The position numbers were made by a program, and so were the translations under genes. From the NCBI GenBank assembly GCA_021397835.1, contig JAJFZO010000344.1:8556001-8620000 (forward strand): a stretch of 64,000 nucleotides of DNA, read 5' to 3'. Below the pieces are notes generated by a model. It did not search any database and was not told the DNA's origin. It worked only from the letters and a program-made list of their open reading frames with translations. Of this stretch, positions 49,190-61,968 are shown piece by piece. Source of the DNA: Moringa oleifera. Taxonomy: Eukaryota; Streptophyta; Magnoliopsida; Brassicales; Moringaceae. Numbering within the stretch: the stretch's first letter is position 1; the number at the start of each line of letters is the position of its first letter.

Positions 49190-50399
49190 CTACATTGGGC
49201 TAGCTTCTTGCTGCTTCATTTAACCAGGTAATTAGTGCTGGGATTTAAACAAATTTTCATGCTTCCAATGCAACATAAGATATTCTGGGAAGATTACCAT
49301 CTGAATCATCTCCCTAGAAACTGGAACCCACAATTCTCAGCTTGTAGAATATACAATATATGATACTTAAAATCCTTTAACCACTTAGCCCTTGGGTATT
49401 TACAGTGGAAACAAGAATCAGATAATTATCAAACATGATTAGCATTATCTCTAATAATGATAATATTATCAAAAATTTAAATTTCTATATAAACAACAAT
49501 AATCAGATGAAATAGGTTTCACAAAGGTTTAAAGTAAAAGATAAGGATAGAATTAAATTTTCATTAAATCCTATCTCAACAATTAGATCTTAATTTTCTC
49601 TTGTTGAGCGATAATTGCTTCTAACCTCTTTCTTTGCTGAATTTCGAACCTGTGTTCAGGAAGAAGATCTTGGTCATTAAGCTAAGAGGTCCCTATTGTC
49701 TCTTTCAAGGTCTCAAATGACAACAAGAAGGCTCTGTCACTGAGTCTTACCATGTACATCTCAGAAGTAGGCCTGTTCTGGTTGGTGCATACGGCCTCAG
49801 ACCGACAAAGCAACCATCTAAGAACTCTAAGTTGTCCACATGCACGCATGAAACTTCTGTTAACTCAACGAGTACAAACTTTCTGGGCCACGAGTTCTGA
49901 CATCCTGGTACGGTGAAACATGCAAGTGAAAACATGTTAAAGAGCATGGGCCTTCATGTTTCATTAGGTACATTCAAGCCTCTGATGTTAACTTGTACAT
50001 GGCTAGGTACTCTATGGTCAACTAAGCGAGGACAATGACCCCTGAAACTGGCTCTGTTAGGCCCTGAAGCTCTTGAAGTTGACTGGGTCCGGCCACCGAA
50101 GATAATTATCTATAGCTTTCTTGACTTCCGTGAGCAACTTGCCCCTATTCCTTATATTTACATGTGGCTTTTGGCTCATAATTGGAGTACAAATCCAAGA
50201 AACTTTGGCAGTGCCTTGACGTGTTATCTTACTCCATTCCTTTCTTCTTCCTCTCTTCTACCTTCCTCCACGACCCACAGAATATCCTCTTCTCATTTCC
50301 ATATCTATTGGATTAACGTTTATATCTTATTGGTTCTTTTGTAACGACCTTGGTGGTCTTGAAATTGAAGCAAACTTCAATTCCGTCAATTTTGTAAAG
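49190..50399. other. Intergenic region and ClpD promoter
   Basis: No gene is seen. A 66-codon minus-strand frame at 49747-49947 has no family resemblance. The last 250 bases probably include the ClpD transcription start and leader. Confidence 0.5.
50161..50166 (+). promoter_or_regulatory. CLPD: CATGTG motif in the ClpD upstream region
   Basis: CATGTG lies 239 bases before the ClpD start, directly after a TATA-like CTTATATTTA. In Arabidopsis ERD1, a CATGTG element is reported to be bound by NAC factors during drought. A six-base match is weak evidence on its own. Confidence 0.3.
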
Positions 50400-53300
50400 A
50401 TGGAAGTTTTATCTTCCTCACCTCTATCAATTCACTCTCGTTGCCTATTCTCTCGTCCACGTTGTTTTGATCCTTCTGTTTATGTTAACTCTGTTAATGG
50501 CATGGTTTCCTCGTCTAATTCTTCTTGTTTTGGCGTTTCGATTTCACATAAAACGCACCCGCATCTCTCCAATAATTTTCCCTCTCCAAAGAAATCTTAT
50601 TCACGAAGAAAATTCACACCAATTTCTGCAGTTTTTGAGCGCTTCACTGAACGTGCAATCAAAGCCGTGATCTTCTCCCAAAAAGAGGCCAAATCCTTAG
50701 GCAGGGACATGGTCTTTACCCAGCATCTGCTTTTGGGCTTAGTTGCGGAAGATCGCGACCCACACGGCTTCCTCGGCTCTGGGATCACCATTGACAAGGC
50801 CCGTGAAGCTGTTCACAGCATTTGGCACCATCATCATCAACAAGAGGGTGATAATTCCATTGCTTCTACTTCACCCGAAGGGCAAAAACAGCTTTCTGTT
50901 CCTTCTTCTTCAAAGTCAACGGACGTGCCTTTTTCTATTAGTGCGAAGCGGGTTTTCGAGGCCGCGGTTGAGTATTCGAGGACCATGGGTCACCATTTCA
51001 TCGCGCCTGAACATATTGCCATCGGTCTCTTTACTGTTGATGATGGAAGTGCGGCTCGGGTTCTCAAGAGGTACTTGTTTTATTGCAAATGATCAGGGTT
51101 TTGGCCATGTGTGAATCTTAATGCTTGTAGTTTATGCATCTAATGATGTCTGTTACACTTCCTTGTTCTTAACCAGAATCCCTTATTAAGGATTTAATTA
51201 GTATGACCTGCTTAGAGTCAAAATTTTCTAGTTTTTGTTACCATACAGATTCTTGATGAAGTTGGGTTAACATTTAAATGATGATGCCTGTTATTTTTTA
51301 CTTATGCTTGACAACGTTCAGATTCATTGATGATTTCCTTACAAGTTTAATGATTCATGAAGATGCTTCAGCTTTGGGGTTGGAAAATAGCGGATATATT
51401 GCTGACTTTCTATTGATGTGGTTAGATTGGGAGCAAACATAAATCACCTGGCGGCAGCAGCACTCTCCAGACTTCAAGGGGAGCTTGCCAAAGAGGGCAG
51501 AGAACCATCTGCAGCGTCTAAAGAGAGTTATGAAAATTCCATTTATGGCAAAGTAGCTGGTTCAAAATCCTCTGGAAGATCAAAAGGTAGCATGTTTATT
51601 AGCTTGTTTCAATTATTTTGTTTCTTCATTCCAGAACGGAGAGAGGAGTTCATTACGATTCAACTGTGCTTTTCAGGAGAAAGTGCCCTGGGGCAATTTT
51701 GTGTGGACCTAACTGCTCGTGCCAGTGAAGGACTCATAGATCCTGTTATTGGCCGAGATACTGAAGTTCAAAGAGTCACTGAGATACTTTGCCGCAGGAC
51801 CAAAAATAACCCTATTCTTCTTGGCGAAAGTGGGGTTGGGAAAACAGCAATTGCTGAAGGTCTGGCGATTAGTATTGCACAGGCAGATGCTCCTGGATTT
51901 CTCTTGGTGTGTTGGATCGAAAATTCTATAGCTTTCTCTTTCTTTACAGCCAATACAACTTCAATTCTAATTAGCTTTTTTGACCTGCTTCCAGACAAAA
52001 CGGGTAATGTGCTTGGATATAGGACTACTAATGGCTGGTGCTAAAGAAAGGGGAGAATTAGAGGCACGGATTACTGGATTACTAAGCGAGATAAAAAAAT
52101 CAGGTTACTGATCGAGGAGTTACTTTAAAGGAGAGAAAGATTTCCATTATGCTTATTCTTGATACCATTGTCTTGTAGGTGATGTCATTCTCTTCATTGA
52201 TGAAGTCCACACTATTGTTGGGTCTGGCACTGTTGGGCGTGGAAACAAGGGATCTGGTCTCGACATTGCCAATCTGTTGAAGCCATCACTTGGGAGAGGT
52301 GAATTACAGGTGATTATCTCTCTCATAAAATCATTGCTCTTATCCATAAATGGCATAGTATCTAGAAGGTGGCTGAAACTTGTCTAATTGAATTTAAATC
52401 ATGCTATTTAGAAAGTTGCTTATTGGGTAAACTTTTCTAGATTAGAGTGGTGAGACCAGCAATCTAATTATCCAGAAAAGGAAATAAAAAGTTGAATAAC
52501 TGTAGCTACCTGTCATGCTTTTAGCACTCAGCCACAGGTCCAAGTGGACAACAGGGACACCATGGTATTTTTGTTGGTCTTTGGGTTCAGCGAAATCTTC
52601 AGAAACTGAATATAATGTTTTCTACCAACTATCTAATATAAAATTGAAGTACACATCACTCCTGAACTCTTATATTTTAAGGACAGATTACCTCTGATGA
52701 ATCAGTATTTGAGGTTCTTTTGTATGCATTACCTTTTTCCAGTAAAGTCAGTTTTGTTCTCTAAAGTAGTCCTCATGTTAGTAGGTGGTTTTGTTTAATA
52801 AGCTCTACTGATTTCTACATGGTTTTCCTGTGGTTTTTTTTTTTTTTTTTGGGGGGGGGGTGTGGTAAGTGCTTTGTAATGAAGTTGTCTTCAGTTGTTG
52901 CACTATGGATTACATTAATATTCCATTTCATGCAGTGTATTGCATCCACAACTCTTGATGAGTACAGGGCCCAATTTGAAAAGGATAAAGCCTTGGCAAG
53001 GAGGTTCCAGCCAGTGTTAATTAATGAACCAAGCCAGGTTATTTTCAGTTTGAGTATCCATCCAAGTTTACATGTCCAGGATCTCTTTTTTTCCTCAATC
53101 TTATTGGACCACCATCTGATTATCTTTAGGAGGATGCACTGCAGATTCTGTTGGGTCTGCGTGAGAAATATGAGGCTTATCACAATTGCAGATACACTTT
53201 GGAGGCAATACATGCTGCTGTATACCTGTCAGCAAGATATATTACTGATAGGTATCTTCCTGATAAAGCCATTGATCTCATTGATGAGGCAGGAAGCAGA

Positions 53301-55958
53301 GCTCGTATTGAGGCTTTTAAGAAAAAGAAGGAAGAAGAAACGGGCATTCTCTCAAAGCCTCCAGATGATTACTGGCAAGAGATCAGAACAGTTAGGGCCA
53401 TGCAAGAAGTGGTAATGGCATTGTTCCTATAGCATAACTATCTTCATAATCTGCTAATAACGGCTTATCTGATATTTATATGATGAGCAGGTCTTAGCAA
53501 GTAGGCTTAAACATGATGGTGCTGCTGCCAGCATGGATGATAGTAGTGAACTTGTCTTGGAGTCTTCTTTGCCTTCCCCTTCTGATAACGATGAGTATGA
53601 TTTCTGGCCATGAAAGTACATAAGGAGTATAAGAGCAATAGGGTTGACTTCCTTTTGGGTTCACTTTTCACTTTGAACTGTGCTATGAATCTTTTCAGAC
53701 CTACAATGGTGGGACCAGATGATATTGCCGCTGTTGCTTCAGCCTGGTCAGGGATCCCAGTGCAGAAGCTCACTGCTGATGAAAGAATGCTTCTTGTCAA
53801 TCTGGATGAGCATCTTAAAAAAAGGGTTATTGGTCAAGATGAGGCTGTTGCTGCCACTTCTCGAGCTGTAAAGAGGTCTCGGGTGGGACTGAAGGATCCT
53901 GACAGGCCCATTGCTGCAATGCTCTTTTGTGGGCCAACAGGGGTTGGCAAAACTGAGTTAGTAAAAGCTCTGGCAAGATGCTATTTTGGGTCGGTAAGGC
54001 TTCATGATCTCTTTATTCCCTCTACCTATTATAATCCAAAAATGTTTTGATGAAATTGGATTTTCCGAAACAAAGATGCAAGTCTTTGTTTTTCTCTGCT
54101 AGTGGAGAACGGCTGGTAATTCCCTGGAAACTTGGGCCTGATGAGCGTTGTAAGTTTAAGATATATTATTGATAAACCTATAAAATAGATATGAAAACAA
54201 AATAGATGAGTTCTGTATTAGACCCTATAGGTTGGTGAAGTTCAAAACATACTGTCTTCTCATATATTTGAAAATTAAACAACTTTATTATCTTGTACAA
54301 TGTAACCCTTCCCTTCACATGAAGAAAAATAATAATGGCCAACGGAATTTATCTAATTGAAGTTAATGTGGCTCATGTTTCAATAAATGTCATCTAGATA
54401 ATGGTCGAGCAAAATGATAAACTGATTACTGGGGGAGGCTACAGGTGATGTTGGAGCAAAAATTTTTTAAATATGTTTATAAGACCAAAATTTGTGTTTT
54501 CTTTCTTAATTGATGACATGTGGTTTGCTTTTCTGTCTTACCACAGGAGGAAGCCATGCTAAGACTAGACATGAGTGAATATATGGAGCGTCATACTGTG
54601 AGCAAATTAATAGGATCACCCCCAGGTTATGTTGGTTATGAAGAGGGTGGCGCACTCACAGAAGCTATTCGAAGGCGACCTTTCACATTGTTGTTGCTTG
54701 ATGAAATAGAGAAAGCCCATCCAGATATATTCAACATTCTTCTCCAATTGTTTGAAGATGGCCACCTTACAGATTCCCAGGTTTGTGTCCATTATACTTG
54801 TCACTCACTGGCAGAAAATATGGTATTGACAGGATATTTGGGATTGTAAACTGTAGCTCATTTGAAGAAACTATGGTATTATGAGATTGGAAAATTGGTT
54901 TTGCAGCCCAAGGCTAGGCAAATGTGGATGTCTGTTTTAAGGGGAATGAAGAAAAATGAACTCTGAAATTATTTCTTGTATTTCCAAAGAATTTCTTGTG
55001 ATTTGATAGTCTTTTGCTGTTCAGTTTCTTACTTAAGACTGCATCCAACAGGGCCGAAGAGTGTCTTTTAAGAATGCATTGATCGTAATGACTTCAAATG
55101 TGGGTTCTTCTGCCATTGCAAAGGGTGGACACAATTCCATCGGTTTCTTGATTGAAGACAATGAGGCAGCATCATATGCTGGAATGAAAGCGCTGGTAGT
55201 CGAGGAACTCAAGAATTATTTTCGTCCAGAATTACTCAACAGGATTGATGAAATAGTTGTATTCCGATCCCTCGAGAAGACTCAGGTTTGTTTCATTCTG
55301 CTAAGCAGTAGCATTGATAATGTTATTAATGGCATGGTCTTATCAATAACCTACCAGTCTAGTGGTATCTCCTTCTCCCCATAAGAACAGGATGGAGAAT
55401 GAGTCTCTGGAGTCTAGGTCTGCAAGAACTCACTTTTGGTGTTGGGGCTAGAACTATGAACTTGAAACACACTTGTTGAGCTTCTGAACAAAGTCCCTAG
55501 TCATTTAGGACACTAAGGCCTTCCTGTAATACAGGCCTGTTGTGTCTTAGGGGCCATCCTGTCGGACAGTCCTGTTGTGTGTTGAGTTGGTGTTGCATAA
55601 TCTTCAACTCGAAACCAATCACATTGACATCTTCTATATATTTCAGATGCTGGAGATTTTGAACCTGATGCTGCAAGAGGTGAAGGCAAGGCTTGTAGCC
55701 CTTGGCATTGGGTTGGAGGTCTCTGACTCTGTCAAGGACCTTGTATGCCAGCATGGTTATGACCGGACTTACGGCGCTCGTCCTCTGAGAAGGGCAGTAA
55801 CCCAAATCATAGAAGACCCTTTGAGTGAAGCAGTCCTTGCCGGAGAGTTCAAGCCTGGGGACACTGCTGTTGTCGATCTGGATGCTTCAGGAAACCCGGT
55901 AGTGAGAAATCAATCTGATTGGAATGTCCACATAACTGATACTACCTCCATCTTCTAA
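50400..55958 (+). CDS. CLPD: Chloroplast ClpD/ERD1, Hsp100-family AAA+ chaperone
   Basis: ClpD is a stromal unfoldase that feeds the ClpPR protease and is induced by drought and senescence. Twelve exons: 50400-51070, 51426-51586, 51677-51906, 51995-52103, 52179-52309, 52936-53037, 53130-53411, 53491-53594, 53699-53993, 54547-54780, 55052-55285 and 55647-55958. They total 2865 nt, 954 residues. A Ser/Arg-rich transit peptide of about 75 residues precedes the Clp_N domain ([12 protein letters not shown]). AAA1 has Walker A GESGVGKT (327-334) and Walker [13 protein letters not shown]2 has Walker A GPTGVGKT (675-682) and [13 protein letters not shown]. The spacer between them is short, as in ClpC/D rather than ClpB, and the N-domain is divergent as in ClpD. 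No disrupted exon is seen. Confidence 0.96.
52834..52860. repeat. T17-G10 homopolymer junction
   Basis: Seventeen T followed directly by ten G in ClpD intron 5. It could be real or partly a sequencing artefact, because homopolymers are error-prone. Confidence 0.8.
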
Positions 55959-56664
55959 TCTTACTGGGATCTTGTTGGTGTACATAATATAGAAATTTTG
56001 TTTCTAGTTCAGGTGATTAATTGATTCAAAATTGTATAAAGTAAAGCCTGTGGATTCATGTTTGAATCATTGCCAGAGGACAATCTGAGTACATTGTAAT
56101 TTGCATCTTGGTTCGGTGCCATTAATATAAATTGATATCAATACTGATTGTTACTTTGTCTTCTTTAATTTTTTTTAATTTTAGAATAAAGGTGATTCTG
56201 ACTTAATTTTGTTTTTTTTGTTATTTTTTAAAAATAATAATGATATTTAATAATAAATTTTGAAATAAATGTCAATAAAATTTTTGAATTTTATTTAGAT
56301 TTTAATTTAAATATATTTGTTTTAATTTAGTTATTTTACATTCTAAATTTTAATTTGAATCGATTTATTCCTGTTATCATCATTTAAAATTTTTTTTTTA
56401 AGTCTTCTATTATTAATTTTTAAAATTTTATATCAAATTTGAAAATTTTGTTCAAAAATAATTTATCAATAAGAGATTATTAAAATTTGAAAGATGGATT
56501 TAAAATTAATTTGAGTTTTCTAAAAGTATTTGAATAATAAAAAATTATTAATTCTATAGTAATTTAAGTTGATTGAATTAAATTAAAAATTTAAATATAA
56601 AATTGACTAAATTAAAATGATAATGTTTAATTAAAAGTCTAACAAAGCTTAAAGTTTAAAAATA

Positions 56665-56714
<50 letters not shown>

Positions 56715-57569
56715 CTTAAATTTTATGTTTTATCAAAAAAAGTATAAAAATAAAAAAAACATGCTTTTATGCAAAATTTAATTCAGATTTTATTTGTTAA
56801 AACAAATAACATTAAAATTATAAAAATTAATTATCATAAAAATTTCAAATCTTAAAAATAATTTTATTAAGTATTTTAAATCTTTAATAATATATAAATA
56901 AATAATTTTAAAGTTGAAGATTTATCATGAATTGTTAAAATAATATATAAATAAAAAATGTTATTTATTTTTTATTATTAACAAAAATTGGTTCTTAATT
57001 AAAAAGTATGTAATTTTAGATTATTTTGAGTTATTTGTTTATTTTTATTTTTATAATATACTTATCTATTTATATATTATTAAATAAAATTAAGAAAATT
57101 ATTATTTGATGAATTCACAAATAAAATTTAATAATTTTTTATTTTAAATTGGTTTTTACTTTTATAATGTCAATTAAAAATTTTAGCTTCAACTAAATCA
57201 AAAATTATAAAAATTTGAATCAAGCTGAAGTAAATCATTAAATTTGATTTCATCGATTTAATTGATTTTCTTTTACCTTTACTTCAAGCAATAATACTCG
57301 AGAATGGCTTAATATTTTCAGAGAACAAACAGAAAAAAGAAAGAGGGGAAAAAAAAAAAGGTACAGTAAAATGCCTTTCCATCTACTCGGAGGAAACTGG
57401 AAAGGCCGGGAAGCAAGAGCGCCGCGAAACTGGAAGCTAGGGCATATTCCTTTGGTTTGAAATATCAGGTTAGTCAATCGACGCGGAAATTAGGGTAATC
57501 ACAATCGACTGCGCCCTTGACCTTCCATCTAATGGCAATCCTTCAGGGCCTGTGGTGTCTAATTTCACC
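55959..57569. other. AT-rich intergenic DNA and FRIGIDA-like leader
   Basis: About 56170-57290 is very AT-rich with no ORF and includes an (AT)n microsatellite. The final 250 bases are more balanced and hold the probable promoter and leader of the FRIGIDA-like gene. In-frame GTG codons upstream of 57570 are not credible starts. Confidence 0.6.
56665..56711. repeat. (TG)n(TA)n compound microsatellite
   Basis: A short TG run passes into about nineteen TA units. Long TA tracts can form cruciforms and are often polymorphic. Confidence 0.9.
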
Positions 57570-60500
57570 ATGACTGCTCTCCTGCGGGTGAAGGAGGAAC
57601 CGTCACGGTCGCCCCAACAAGAAGAGCAACAGCAACAAGGAAAACAACCATTGATGCTTGTCAAAGCAGAACCAGAAGAGCTCCCAACAACACCATTGCA
57701 AGAACAACAACAAGAAGAAGAACCCGACGAAGAACCGGAAGAAGAAGTACAACTACCACGAGAACAACAACAGGAACAGACACGGGAAGAACAACAAGAA
57801 CCCCAATTTTTTAAATCCATCGACGAACTAGGCGCCCTCTCCACTGCCATAGACACCTTCAAGCGCAGATTCGATGAGCTTCAGGAGCACATTGATGTCA
57901 TCCAGAACGCTATCAACGCCAAATTCAGTGCCGTCTCCTCCTTGTCACCGCCAATTGACACTCACTTGGACGCAACCGTTCCCTTCGATGTGACAGAAAC
58001 ACCGGAACAGCCACAACAGGTGCAGCAGCTGCAACTGCCACAACAAATGGACGCGACAGAGGCGGAAGCAGTGGAAAAATCGGCAACGAGGACAGGATTG
58101 AAATCGGAGCTTCAGTACCTCTGCCAAACAATGGGCAGTCGTAGCCTCCGCAAGTACATCATATCGCATTTGTTTGACATCCCCAGGCTCCGCGAGGAGG
58201 TTCCCGCTGCTCTAAAGCTCTCGCCAAAGCCCGCAAAGCTCGTGTTGGATTGCATTGGGAGGTTCTTCCTCCAAGGCAGCAAGGCATACATCAAGAATTC
58301 TCCCATGATTCCTGCAAGGCAAGCATCCGTTTTGGTGTTAGAGTTTTTCCTTCTAATGTTGGGAGATTGCTGCAGTGGTGAAGAGATAATGATTGAGCGG
58401 TCTGTTAAGGAAGAGGCAGAGATGGGTGCGATTGCGTGGAGGAAGAGGCTGATCAGCGAGGGTGGTCTGGGTAAGGCTAGTGAGGTTGATGCGAGGGGTT
58501 TGCTTCTTTTTGTTGCTTGTTTTGGGATTCCTGCTGCTTTTAAGATTGAAGATTTGAGGGATTTGATACGGTTGGGTAATGTCAAGGAGATTTCAGATAC
58601 TCTTAGGCGGTCTCATGTCCTTGCTCCCAGGATTCCAGGTAATTGTTTATGTTAATAGTTGGACTAGAGGGAAAGCCACTGTTTGATAACTTCCACAGTT
58701 ATTCTTTTCGTTGCATTATAAATCATGTTTGTTATCGTCATTGTGCTTTGGGATTCATTTTGTTGGTATCAAGTTTTGAAAGAACACATGCATGTGCACA
58801 TCTGAAAATGAACTAACTGTTGGGAATTTGACAACCAGATCCTTAGTTGATGGATCAAATATCAAATCCCTATAACCTGAAAGCAACAATAATAAAAGCA
58901 AGAAGAAAAGTAGACAATCACAGGAACACAAGATTTATAGTGGTTCACCCTCAATTGAGAGTTACATCCACTTTGCAGCCACTGCAGGAAACTCTTTCAC
59001 TATGAAAATAGATTACAAGAGAGATAACTGTTTCCCTAGCCCTCATTCTACTAGAATAAAACCTTAGGACTCTTACTCACTCTCTCTGTTGTGTTGTTTA
59101 CATGGGTAAAAGTCCCCCCTTTATATAGTAGAGCCCAAGGCCCAAAAGATAGATGTGTGAGAATCTCAAGATATCCTTTTTGATAAGTATATACTCTTTG
59201 GATAAGTATATTCCTTTTCAGATAAGCATATATATCCTTTCAGATAAGTATATGCCATCTCAGATAAATATATATCTTTTCAGATAAATATATACCCTTT
59301 TGTAGATAAGTCTCCACACATACTCAACACTAACAAGGTTAGCTGAGGGAGAGCGAAATTCTCTGGCAAAAGACTAGGTGTTAGACAAAAAAAAGAAAAC
59401 AAAGTGAGAACAATATGGGGACAACAGCTAGATTGTCCCACTTGATTTTGTGGAATATTAGTTCCCAGATAGTCGAGCTGTTAAATTTATATATTTTAGA
59501 CAGCTGGTGCTTTGACAATAAGTAGCCTGGTGAGTGGTGACTTTAGAATCTTCTTCTCCTGGTGTCGCTTTCTTTAGCTCAACTATGTAGGGCTACACAA
59601 TTAGAAAAAAGAAAAAAAGAAAAAAAGGGAAAGATTCTGATAAATATTAGTGAATGCATTGATCATTTAACTTTAAGAGTTTCTCCCAAAGCAGGAGGTC
59701 TTTGGTGATTTGTTTTGGCCTTAAAATTTTCATGACAAATGTGGAGGCAACAATTCACATTTTGATGATTACCTCTATTAAGTTTTAGATAAAGTGGCCT
59801 GCCTCCTGTTTTTTTTGGAAAGTTTCACACATGAAAGGCCCATGCATTATGTGCGAGAACGATTGGATGTTTTTAGTTGTGTTTCCTTGTTTGCTCCACC
59901 TCCTGCTGATCTTACTCCTAGTTACAAAATACCAACCAGCCATGGCATGAGTCTACAGGATTGCTATTTGGTAAAAAATTTCCTTTCTTTAAACTGGTCA
60001 TTTGGATGCAGTATAATTGATTTCAGATATCCATGTGAGGACATAAGTATGTTCAAAATTCTAAACAGGTTGCATCTGAGTGGTTCTGTAAGAACTTATT
60101 ACTAACTGATGGAGGGCCTATTCAGGTGAATTTTGCCCCTGATTGTCATATTATTGAGCTTTGAAATTTAAACTATTTTCCAGAACATGGGAGTTTATTA
60201 ACTCATCATTTTACTAAAGATATGTATTGGCTGACAGAACTATAATTTTCTAAATGATTCTTGATTTTCTTCTCCTCTCCTTCAAGAAATTGTTGCAAGA
60301 CTCGAGATTCGTAGTTATTGAAATTAAGAGGTTGCAGGACTGTGAATTCTGCTTCAGTCCACATATAATATCAGTCTTTTTATTCTTAATTCAGTCTTGA
60401 AGAATCTTATTTTCTTTGAATTATAAATTTGGTATCGGTTGACCACGTATCGGCCTATGACTTACTTGAAGCTAGTCATCTTATCTGTGATGCGCTTATT

Positions 60501-61968
60501 AGACATTGCTATTGCATTATTTGCAATTGATTCAAGTGAAATTACTTGTGCTTAATAACAACTTCTGTGGAACATCGGTAAGATACATAGGACTTTACGA
60601 TGATTTAAGAACTTGTTTCCTTTGTTTACTCTGAAGTCTAATATATAATATTTTTTCCTTTTTGGCATGCACACCGTAACTTAGATATGGCTGTGTTTGG
60701 TTTATGTTGTCCAATATTTATTTTTCTTTCACTTCTTTTGATGCTGAAGATGTTACTTGTTTACTTGATGTAGTTCTTTGAGTCTTATGTTATACAACCT
60801 TTATGTATCACAGATGTCATTGAGGGCATGATTAAGAAGGGCATGCATGTTGAAGCTGTTGATGTTGCTTATACCGTTGGCATGGAGGATAAATTTTCCC
60901 CTTATACAATTTTGACTTCATTCTTAAGAGAGTCCAAGGAAGCATTGAAGAGAACAAGACGGGAAGCACATAATTCACCTAAGGCTTTGGTATGGACATA
61001 ACACATTGTACGTTGATCTGTTATCATTATTACTATTCTATTTTTGTCTTAGTGGTGCAGTTCCATTATTATCTTTACAGAAAGAAGCAAATGAAAAGCA
61101 ACTAGCTGCTCTGAAATCGGTAGTCAAGTGTTTGGAAGATCACAAGGTTGATCCCCTGAAGGTCCTTCCTGGGTGGCAAATTAAAGAACAGATTATCAAG
61201 TTGGAGAAAGATGTTGCTGACCTTAATAAAAGAATGGATGATAAGGCAACATCAAAGAGAAAAGTGGGAGAAATTGAGCCCCAAGAGAAAGTGAAGAGTC
61301 AAGAAACAAAACGTTCCAAGTTCACAGTCAAGGAATCAGCCTTGGTCATATCTCCCCACATCAATGGGTTGCATGAGCAGAGGGTTGCTAGTCATGCAGA
61401 GGGCAAGAAGTCATACGATCCTTTGATGCCAAATTCAGCAGATGCTGGTTTATCTAGTCATGTCAACAGTTATCTTGCCTCTTCTCTATCATATGGTGTT
61501 GGGTCTTTGCCTGAAAATATTCTTGGCCCAAAGATAGGAGGTGCGGACTCTGTGCTCACAGCTGGAGTTGTAGGCAGTATGGTGGCTGGTAGAGGTTACT
61601 TGTCTGCAGGTTCATATGGTGAAATGGGAATTGATAAGCTTGAGCAAATGATCCCTAACACTGGTTTGCCTTATGGATGGCATAGCCCTAGGGATGCAAC
61701 ATATATTGACAGGTCAATTCGACCAAGCTTTGCAGGGCAACCAACAGCGTTAGGACTTAGCAGCCTGTATGGGTCATCACCATCTGTAGAAGGCTATGTG
61801 GGTTTGCCAAATTTTCCATCTAATAGTGCAGCTAATAGGAGCTCAGCATCTGATCTGTATGGATTTGCTGATACTGTAGCAGACAGGGAAGCATACAACA
61901 AAAGTTCTGGCAAGTCTGCCCCTTTGGCTCCTGGTGTGCCTGCCCGTCATTCATCTTACATGTATTAA
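57570..61968 (+). CDS. FRL4: FRIGIDA-like protein (FRL4-like)
   Basis: Three exons: 57570-58638, 60814-60989 and 61081-61968, totalling 2133 nt (710 residues). FRIGIDA-family proteins are plant nuclear scaffolds; FRIGIDA itself promotes FLC expression, while FRL4 roles are poorly known. The N-terminal 80 residues are Gln/Glu-rich, encoded by CAA and GAA runs. A coiled-coil-like segment follows (FKSIDELGALSTAIDTFKRR). The conserved domain starts near LCQTMGSRSLRKYIISHL and contains RFFLQGSKAYIKNSPMIPAR and LLLFVACFGIPAAFKIEDL. It ends with the exon-3 helix EANEKQLAALKSVVKCLEDH. A Lys-rich segment (TKRSK) may be a nuclear signal, and the C-terminus is Gly/Ser/Tyr-rich. Family members I recall are about 530-560 residues, so this one is long. 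Assignment to FRL4 rather than FRL3 or FRL5 rests on the N-terminal pattern. Confidence 0.88.
58818..59329. mobile_element. Solo LTR in the first intron of the FRIGIDA-like gene
   Basis: The 512-bp element starts TGTTGGG and ends CTCAACA, so the ends form the TGTTG/CAACA inverted repeat of plant LTRs. It is flanked by CTAAC on both sides (58813-58817 and 59330-59334), a 5-bp target duplication. Inside, CCTTTATATAG near 59118 fits an LTR TATA box. An imperfect array of about 25-bp units (GATAAGTATAT type) fills 59178-59312. No internal retrotransposon genes or second LTR are present, so recombination between LTRs probably removed the rest. Confidence 0.88.

Noticed and set aside
48875..49203. 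Overlapping ORFs downstream of the PPR gene
   Set aside because: They are frame-shifted readings of the 131-bp repeat copies, not separate genes.
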